Of a stretch of 64,000 nt of DNA, positions 59,213 through 64,000 are shown piece by piece. The notes beneath the pieces were generated by a model. That model saw only the letters and a list, made by a program, of their open reading frames with translations. It did no database searches and had not been told where the DNA came from. The DNA is taken from the NCBI GenBank assembly GCA_018269055.1, contig JAFDVI010000020.1, forward strand, positions 496,001-560,000, written 5' to 3'. The number at the start of each line of letters is the position of its first letter. Within the stretch, counting starts at the first letter, position 1. Source of the DNA: Acidobacteriota bacterium. GTDB lineage: Bacteria > Acidobacteriota > Blastocatellia > RBC074. A program made the position numbers and the translations under genes.

Positions 59213-59990
59213 AGTCGTTGCCATCATTCCCGCTCGTTACGCTTCAACCCGATTGCCAGGCAAACCGATTCTGGACATTGGCGGCAAACCGATGGTCGTT
59301 CGCGTAGCCGAACGCGCTCGACAGGTTGCGGCAATTAACAGAATCATCATCGCTACGGATGACCAGAGAATTTTTGACGCCGTCATGGCTACGGGCGAAG
59401 AAGCGATGATGACTTCGCCGGATCATCCGACCGGAACCGACCGGCTGGCCGAAGTCGCCGCAAAGCTCGACGCCGACATTATCGTCAACGTGCAAGGCGA
59501 CGAACCGTTGATCGAACCCGCGACAATTGAAGCGGCGCTGACTCCACTGTTGGCTGATAACTCCATCGTCATGAGCACGACCAGCGAACCGATTGAATCT
59601 GCCGCCGATTTGCTCAATCCCAACGTCGTCAAAGTCGTCACCGACCCGACGGGCTTTGCTCTGTATTTTTCGCGCAGCCCGATTCCCTTCCCGCGCGTGG
59701 CGGTTCAAGCACATGGCTCGATTGAAGCCGCGATTGCCGCCGAACCTGCGCTGCTCAACCGGTATGCCAAACACACTGGAATGTATGTGTATCGCCGGGA
59801 GTTTTTGCTGACTTACGCCAAGCTTCCTTCGACTCCGCTGGAACAATCGGAATTACTGGAGCAACTGCGGGCGCTGGAACACGGTTACCGCATCAAAGTC
59901 GTCAACGTCGCGCATCGTTCGATTGGCGTGGATACGCCGGAAGATTTAGAGCGCGTCAGGCAAATCGTTCGACAGGATTTACAAGATTGA
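59202..59990 (+). CDS. kdsB: 3-deoxy-manno-octulosonate cytidylyltransferase
   Basis: KdsB activates KDO with CTP to give CMP-KDO for lipopolysaccharide inner core synthesis. The 262-residue protein has the signature VVAIIPARYASTRLPGKPIL near the N-terminus, then IIIATDDQRIFDAV, MTSPDHPTGTDRLAEV and DIIVNVQGDEPLIEP near 92. ALYFSRSPIPFPR near 150 and HTGMYVYRREFLLTYA near 195 are family marks, and IGVDTPEDLERVRQIV closes it. The last residues (DLQD) are encoded by the left arm of an inverted repeat. Presence of this enzyme implies a KDO-containing outer membrane. Confidence 0.95.
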   Translation: MNLKVVAIIPARYASTRLPGKPILDIGGKPMVVRVAERARQVAAINRIIIATDDQRIFDAVMATGEEAMMTSPDHPTGTDRLAEVAAKLDADIIVNVQGDEPLIEPATIEAALTPLLADNSIVMSTTSEPIESAADLLNPNVVKVVTDPTGFALYFSRSPIPFPRVAVQAHGSIEAAIAAEPALLNRYAKHTGMYVYRREFLLTYAKLPSTPLEQSELLEQLRALEHGYRIKVVNVAHRSIGVDTPEDLERVRQIVRQDLQD

Positions 59991-60031
59991 TAGGATGAAA
60001 AAACAAACCCGTTAATCTTGTAAATCCTGTC
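59971..60031. repeat. Inverted repeat between kdsB and the HAD gene (GACAGGAT family)
   Basis: GACAGGATTTACAAGATT (59971-59988) has its exact reverse complement at 60014-60031; the loop is 25 nt. The left arm encodes the last codons of kdsB, and the right arm abuts the stop of the convergent gene. It is related to the element at 29281 and could terminate both transcripts. Confidence 0.88.
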
Positions 60032-60732
60032 TATTCCCCAAACAACCTCAGCAGTTCGCTTGGCGCATCCAGCAAATGATCCGGCTGCAAGGCTTCGAGT
60101 TCCGTTCTGGGAAAAGGCCCCCAGGCGGCGGCAACGGTCGTGATGTTGGCGGCGCGACCGGCGGCGATGTCGTGAATGCTGTCGCCGACGTACAGGGCGT
60201 CGTGCGCGGCAGCCCCAAATTTGTCCAAGGCCCTCAGCAATGGTTCGGGATGCGGTTTGTGGTTTGTCACGTCGTCCGCAGAAATAATCACGTCAAACAA
60301 TTCCGCCATGGCGAACAGATTCAAACCGCGTTCGACGCCCAACCGGATTTTCGATGAAACAATGCCAAGCCTGTAATTCCGCATTCTCAACGCCTGCAAA
60401 GTTTCATCAATTCCATCAAATGGCTCAACGATCTGATCATGCCATTCGTTGTTGAATGTGCGGTAGGTTCGCAGCAATTCGTCCGCCATCGCTGTCAAAT
60501 CGTCTACCTTGCAAATCCAGCCATTCGCTACGCATTGTTCGGTCAATTCTTTCATCGCCGAATGCAGCAGCGTGCCGAAGGTTTTGATGTAATCGGCATC
60601 CTCCATTTCAAAACCAAACATCTTCTTCCAGGTTGCCCGGAAGGATTTCAAAATCAGCGGGGTGGTATTGACCAGGGTGCCATCAAAATCGAACAGGATC
60701 ACCTGCGGTGGATTTGTGCGTTGATTGCTCAA
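60031..60732 (-). CDS. HAD-family phosphatase (Gph/PpaX-like)
   Basis: The haloacid-dehalogenase-type hydrolase has motif I VILFDFDGTLVNTTPLI, motif II in GIVSSKIRLGVERGLNLF and motif III/IV in NHKPHPEPLLRALDKF and ALYVGDSIHDIAAGRAANIT. It is close to phosphoglycolate phosphatases or the pyrophosphatase PpaX. The start is uncertain: TTG at 60732 gives 233 residues beginning shortly before motif I, while a GTG at 60813 would add residues translated from a hairpin repeat, which is unlikely to be original coding sequence. It is convergent with kdsB and divergent from def. Confidence 0.85.
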   Translation of the reverse strand: MSNQRTNPPQVILFDFDGTLVNTTPLILKSFRATWKKMFGFEMEDADYIKTFGTLLHSAMKELTEQCVANGWICKVDDLTAMADELLRTYRTFNNEWHDQIVEPFDGIDETLQALRMRNYRLGIVSSKIRLGVERGLNLFAMAELFDVIISADDVTNHKPHPEPLLRALDKFGAAAHDALYVGDSIHDIAAGRAANITTVAAAWGPFPRTELEALQPDHLLDAPSELLRLFGE

Positions 60733-60794
60733 GTTGTTAGACTCGCTTTCTGTTTCGATCAAATTCAATAAGGAAGCTGCGCGCTTCAATTCCA

Positions 60795-60811
60795 GCGGGC
60801 GAGACGCCCGC
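60795..60811. repeat. REP-like hairpin upstream of def and the HAD gene
   Basis: GCGGGCG-AGA-CGCCCGC is a perfect 7-bp stem with a 3-nt loop, followed by ACTCCCAGGAG. It lies in the narrow region between divergent genes, 20 bp before the deformylase start, and spans the GTG alternative start of the HAD gene. Confidence 0.7.
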
Positions 60812-60830
60812 ACTCCCAGGAGAGTACCAC

Positions 60831-61346
60831 ATGCCCGTGAGAGAAATTCTGCTGCTTGGCGATCCCAGGCTTTGGCAACCCTCCGAAGTCGTCGCCGATA
60901 TTCGCGCTACCGAAACCAGAGAGATCATTTCCGATCTTGCCGCAACGCTTGCAAACTTTCGCGCCGGGCACGGTTTTGGCCGCGCCATTGCCGCGCCACA
61001 AATCGGCGCACATCGCCGGATTCTGTTTGTGAACATGAACGACGGCAGTTTTGGCCCGACTCCCCTGATTAACCCGCAAATCGTTACGGCGAGTTTTGAA
61101 CAGATGGAATTGTGGGATGATTGCTTTTCGTTTCCCGAACTGATGGTTCGCGTGAGGCGACACCTGGAAATTGACGTAGCATATTTGGACGAAAGCGGTC
61201 AGCGACAGAACATCACAGCGCGCGGAGATTTATCGGAATTATTGCAGCACGAGATTGATCATCTGGATGGCATTCTGGCGACTGACCGAGCGATTGATGC
61301 ACGCAGCTTTGCGCTCCGCAGCGAAGTGATGAAGTCCCGTCTGTGA
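60831..61346 (+). CDS. def: Peptide deformylase
   Basis: This enzyme removes the formyl group from nascent peptides. The 171-residue product shows motif I GRAIAAPQIGAHRRILFVN (a form of GxGxAAPQ) near 50 and motif III LLQHEIDHLDGIL near 140, with the two zinc His and the catalytic Glu. Motif II is DDCFSFPE (around 100), not EGCLS; the metal Cys is kept but the Glu-Gly before it is replaced by Asp-Asp. Such forms occur among PDF-like paralogues, so activity is probable but reduced or altered specificity is possible. A second, standard def may exist elsewhere in the genome. Confidence 0.82.
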   Translation: MPVREILLLGDPRLWQPSEVVADIRATETREIISDLAATLANFRAGHGFGRAIAAPQIGAHRRILFVNMNDGSFGPTPLINPQIVTASFEQMELWDDCFSFPELMVRVRRHLEIDVAYLDESGQRQNITARGDLSELLQHEIDHLDGILATDRAIDARSFALRSEVMKSRL

Positions 61347-61426
61347 ATTCCGCACTTTTTGCGTGATTCGCGGTTGGTTCGGTATAGTGAAGCATCATCA
61401 AACCATCATAGGAGACAACTTAACAA

Positions 61427-63151
61427 ATGAATTCGTTGGAAGCGGAAACCGGCGGCGTGCCGGTGGAATCAACAGGAGAACCCACAACCAAGTCGAACTT
61501 TCTGCGCGACGCCATCATTCAAGACATCGCTTCCGGTAAACACGGCGGTCGAGTCCAAACACGCTTTCCCCCCGAACCGAACGGGTATCTACACATTGGC
61601 CACGCCAAAGCGATCTGCCTGGATTTCGGGTTGGCGGATGAATTCGGCGGCAAAACCAATTTGCGGTTCGACGATACCAATCCCACCAAAGAAGAAACCG
61701 AATATGTCGAAGCCATTATGGAAGACGTGCAATGGTTGGGCTTCCACTGGGATGGGTTGTTTTACGCTTCCGACTATTTCCAGCAGCTTTATGATTGGGC
61801 GGTACAGTTAATCAAAGCGGGCAAGGCCTACGTTTGCGACCTGACGGCGGATCAAATCCGCGAATATCGCGGCACGTTGACGGAACCCGGCAAGGAAAGT
61901 CCGTATCGGAATCGCTCGGTCGAAGAAAACCTTGACCTGTTTGAGCGGATGAAGAACGGCGAATTCCCCGACGGTTCGCGTACGTTGCGCGCGAAAATTG
62001 ATATGAGTTCGCCGAACGTCAACTTCCGCGATCCGGTGATGTATCGCATCCTGCACCAGCATCACCACCGTACGGGCGATGATTGGTGCATCTATCCGAT
62101 GTACGATTATGCGCACGGGCAGTCGGATTCAATCGAGCAAGTCACGCATTCCATCTGCACGCTGGAATTCGACAACAACCGCCCGCTGTACAACTGGTTC
62201 ATTGAACAGTTGGGCATTTTCCCTTCCCAGCAGTTTGAATTCGACCGGCTGAGTCTGACCTACACCATCATGAGCAAGCGCAAACTGCTCAGGCTCGTGC
62301 AGGAAAATCTGGTCAACGGTTGGGATGATCCGCGCATGCCTACGCTGTCGGGAATGCGCCGCAGAGGCTACACGCCCGAAGCGATTCGGAATTTCTGCGC
62401 CAGTCTGGGCGTTTCCAAAACCAACGGCATCACGCAGCTTCAGCAGTTGGAGTATTACGTCCGCGAAGATTTGAACAAACACGCGTTGCGCGTGATGGCT
62501 GTGCTGAAACCGCTGAAAGTCGTGTTGACGAATTATCCTGACGACTTGGTTGAAGAGATGGACGCCGTCAACAACCCCGAAGACGCATCGGCGGGCACGC
62601 GCAAGATTCCGTTTTCCAAAGTGCTGTACATCGAACAGGACGATTTCCGCGAAGTGCCGCCGCCAAAATACTACCGCCTCTCGCCGGGCAAAGAAGTTCG
62701 GCTGCGATATGGATACATCATCAAGTGTGAAAGCGTGGTCAAAGACGCCGACGGCAATGTCGTCGAAGTGCATTGCATCTATGACCCGGATTCGCGCAGC
62801 GGCGGCCCGACCAGCAATCGCAAAGTCAAAGCGACGATTCATTGGGTTTCTGCCGCACACGCTGTTGACGCCGAAGTCCGCAACTACGACACGCTGTTTT
62901 CCAAGGAAAACCCCGACGACGTGGAAGAAGGTCAGGATTTCACCGCCAACCTGAATCCGAACTCGTTGGATGCACTGACCGGTTGCAAAGTCGAACCGGG
63001 GTTGAAAGACGCCGCCCCAGGTTCGCGCTATCAGTTCGAACGACTGGGTTACTTTTGCGTAGACCCGGATTCCGCTCCCGGCACGCCCGTGTTTAACAAA
63101 ACCATTGGCTTGAAAGACACCTGGGCCAAGATCGAACAGCGCGGGAAGTAG
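61427..63151 (+). CDS. glnS: Glutamine--tRNA ligase
   Basis: This class I synthetase charges tRNA-Gln. The 574-residue protein has [20 protein letters not shown] (HIGH motif) near 45, [19 protein letters not shown] near 80, and [20 protein letters not shown] (KMSKS-type motif, here MSKRK) near 285. The C-terminal beta-barrel anticodon-binding domains follow, ending in [19 protein letters not shown]. The bacterial GlnS rather than GluRS form is shown by the [20 protein letters not shown] block near 305. ATG at 61427 has GGAGAC upstream. Its presence implies direct glutaminylation rather than sole reliance on a GatCAB route. Confidence 0.97.
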   Translation: MNSLEAETGGVPVESTGEPTTKSNFLRDAIIQDIASGKHGGRVQTRFPPEPNGYLHIGHAKAICLDFGLADEFGGKTNLRFDDTNPTKEETEYVEAIMEDVQWLGFHWDGLFYASDYFQQLYDWAVQLIKAGKAYVCDLTADQIREYRGTLTEPGKESPYRNRSVEENLDLFERMKNGEFPDGSRTLRAKIDMSSPNVNFRDPVMYRILHQHHHRTGDDWCIYPMYDYAHGQSDSIEQVTHSICTLEFDNNRPLYNWFIEQLGIFPSQQFEFDRLSLTYTIMSKRKLLRLVQENLVNGWDDPRMPTLSGMRRRGYTPEAIRNFCASLGVSKTNGITQLQQLEYYVREDLNKHALRVMAVLKPLKVVLTNYPDDLVEEMDAVNNPEDASAGTRKIPFSKVLYIEQDDFREVPPPKYYRLSPGKEVRLRYGYIIKCESVVKDADGNVVEVHCIYDPDSRSGGPTSNRKVKATIHWVSAAHAVDAEVRNYDTLFSKENPDDVEEGQDFTANLNPNSLDALTGCKVEPGLKDAAPGSRYQFERLGYFCVDPDSAPGTPVFNKTIGLKDTWAKIEQRGK

Positions 63152-63166
63152 CAACCGCAAACTCCG

Positions 63167-63198
63167 CAACCGCCACAGATATGTTTTGCTGGCGGTTG
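63167..63198 (+). terminator. Possible terminator hairpin after glnS
   Basis: CAACCGCCA (63167-63175) pairs exactly with TGGCGGTTG (63190-63198) across 14 nt, 15 bp after the glnS stop. No T-run follows, so it may be Rho-dependent or a repeat remnant. Confidence 0.35.
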
Positions 63199-63385
63199 TC
63201 GCCTGTACGATTGCAGATGTGTTGCGGTGGCTCGTTGATTTTTATTCCATCATTGGCTACGATTTTTTCATCCTCCTAAACAACCTAAGCTGTTTTGGCC
63301 TGAGCCGACTGCTCAGATCGTTTTATTGCTATCCCTCACCAGATCCGTTCATTTGGATTTCCCCCAATAACGTAGAAGGAGAAAC

Positions 63386-64000
63386 ATGAATATCTGTGAG
63401 ATGAAGAAATGGCGACTATTTACGTTGGCTAGCTGTTTGACCTTTCTATTTGCGGTGGTACCGCAAGTTTTTGGGCAAGCCACAAAAGATCAACCGAACA
63501 AACCTCGGAACTTGAGCCTGCAATCCGTTCCCAATGGAGCAAAAATGAAATTCAAGGGCGTCGTCGTTTCGCGCGATGCGGATACGTTCACGCTCCGCGA
63601 CAGGAACCGTGCGGATTACCAGGTTCTGTTGACCGACAGCACAAGCATTAAAGCCAATGGGGGCTTTCTTCGCTTCGGCAAAAAATATCCCGCGACGGAT
63701 ATTTTGCGCGGGCTGATTATTGAAGTCGAAGGACGCGGCGACCGGCAAGGACAGCTTGTGGCCGAAAAGATTCGATTCAGCGAATCCGATATGCGCGCCG
63801 CCATCACCACCGATACACGCGTCAATCCTGTGGAAGCAAACCAGGAACGTTTGTCAGGGCAGATGGATGAGTTGTATACGGTCGCGGAAGAAGCCAGAAA
63901 GGAAGTCGCCGCCACGAATGAGCGCATTTCGGCTCTGGACGATTACGACGTGCAGGAAACGGCGACGGTAACTTTCCGTGTGAACAGCGCAGTGCTTTCG
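63386..64000 (+). CDS. OmpA-family protein (3' end outside window)
   Basis: From the ATG at 63386 (GAAGGAG upstream) the frame stays open to the window end, giving 205 residues so far. A signal peptide (LFTLASCLTFLFAVVPQVFG) leads to a beta-rich domain (FKGVVVSRDADTFTLRDR, VLLTDSTSIKANGGFLRF) that resembles an OB-like fold. A helix (RLSGQMDELYTVAEEARKEV) follows, then ETATVTFRVNSAVLS, which is the first strand of an OmpA-type peptidoglycan-binding domain (VxFxxNSAxL). The rest of that domain lies beyond the window. It probably links the outer membrane to peptidoglycan. Confidence 0.8.
   Translation, partial: MNICEMKKWRLFTLASCLTFLFAVVPQVFGQATKDQPNKPRNLSLQSVPNGAKMKFKGVVVSRDADTFTLRDRNRADYQVLLTDSTSIKANGGFLRFGKKYPATDILRGLIIEVEGRGDRQGQLVAEKIRFSESDMRAAITTDTRVNPVEANQERLSGQMDELYTVAEEARKEVAATNERISALDDYDVQETATVTFRVNSAVLS

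Noticed and set aside
60737-61036. Minus-strand frame containing AGVSPA
   Set aside because: It runs antisense through def and its recognisable peptide is only the translation of a hairpin repeat.

Overview
The window is a chromosomal segment of what looks like an acidobacterium, most likely from the Blastocatellia/Solibacter side of the phylum. This placement is inferred from content: a VWFA-related acidobacterial-type protein, paired secreted carboxypeptidase-regulatory-domain proteins, a plug-less TonB-receptor-like barrel, an ECF sigma factor coupled to a Ser/Thr kinase with a TolB-like propeller, Uma2 nucleases, a GH95 fucosidase, many secreted PQQ-type beta-propellers, and abundant hairpin-forming intergenic repeats. 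KdsB indicates a Gram-negative envelope. No rRNA, tRNA, CRISPR array or phage was recognised.

Layout. 0-2.6 kb: end of a glycosyltransferase, then groES-groEL with a TTGACA-N17-TATACT promoter overlapped by a CIRCE operator and closed by a strong terminator. 2.6-28 kb: mostly minus-strand secreted and catabolic genes (geranylgeranyl-reductase-like flavoprotein, modular adhesin-like protein, carboxypeptidase-regulatory proteins, Gfo/Idh/MocA oxidoreductase with a VWA protein, GH95, Uma2, a PD-(D/E)XK-like protein, an esterase/SMP-30 fusion, a PDZ-GAF-PAS histidine kinase and an outer-membrane barrel). 28-33 kb: galU, serS, an uncharacterised two-gene pair and a PhoPQ-related hydrolase. 33.2-34.4 kb: an IS110-family element. 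34.4-41 kb: a module (sigma factor/kinase, ScsC-like disulfide protein, Cys-rich secreted protein) lying between a broken and an intact copy of the same beta-propeller gene. 41-58 kb: seven intact PQQ-type beta-propeller genes mixed with small genes. 58-64 kb: an HNH pair, kdsB, a HAD phosphatase, peptide deformylase, glnS and the start of an OmpA-family gene.

The most interesting item is the IS110 element. Its 211-nt non-coding end can be folded into two guide-bearing stem-loops like those of a bridge RNA. One loop carries 8-nt and 9-nt segments matching the two sides of its actual insertion site; the other carries an 8-nt match to the element's own opposite end. The insertion site is a palindromic repeat, and a related unoccupied copy lies at 7.2 kb. 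Several other hairpin repeat types sit between convergent genes, and one lies inside a coding region, where it encodes part of a signal-peptide region.

All functions are assigned by reading motifs; no database search was run.
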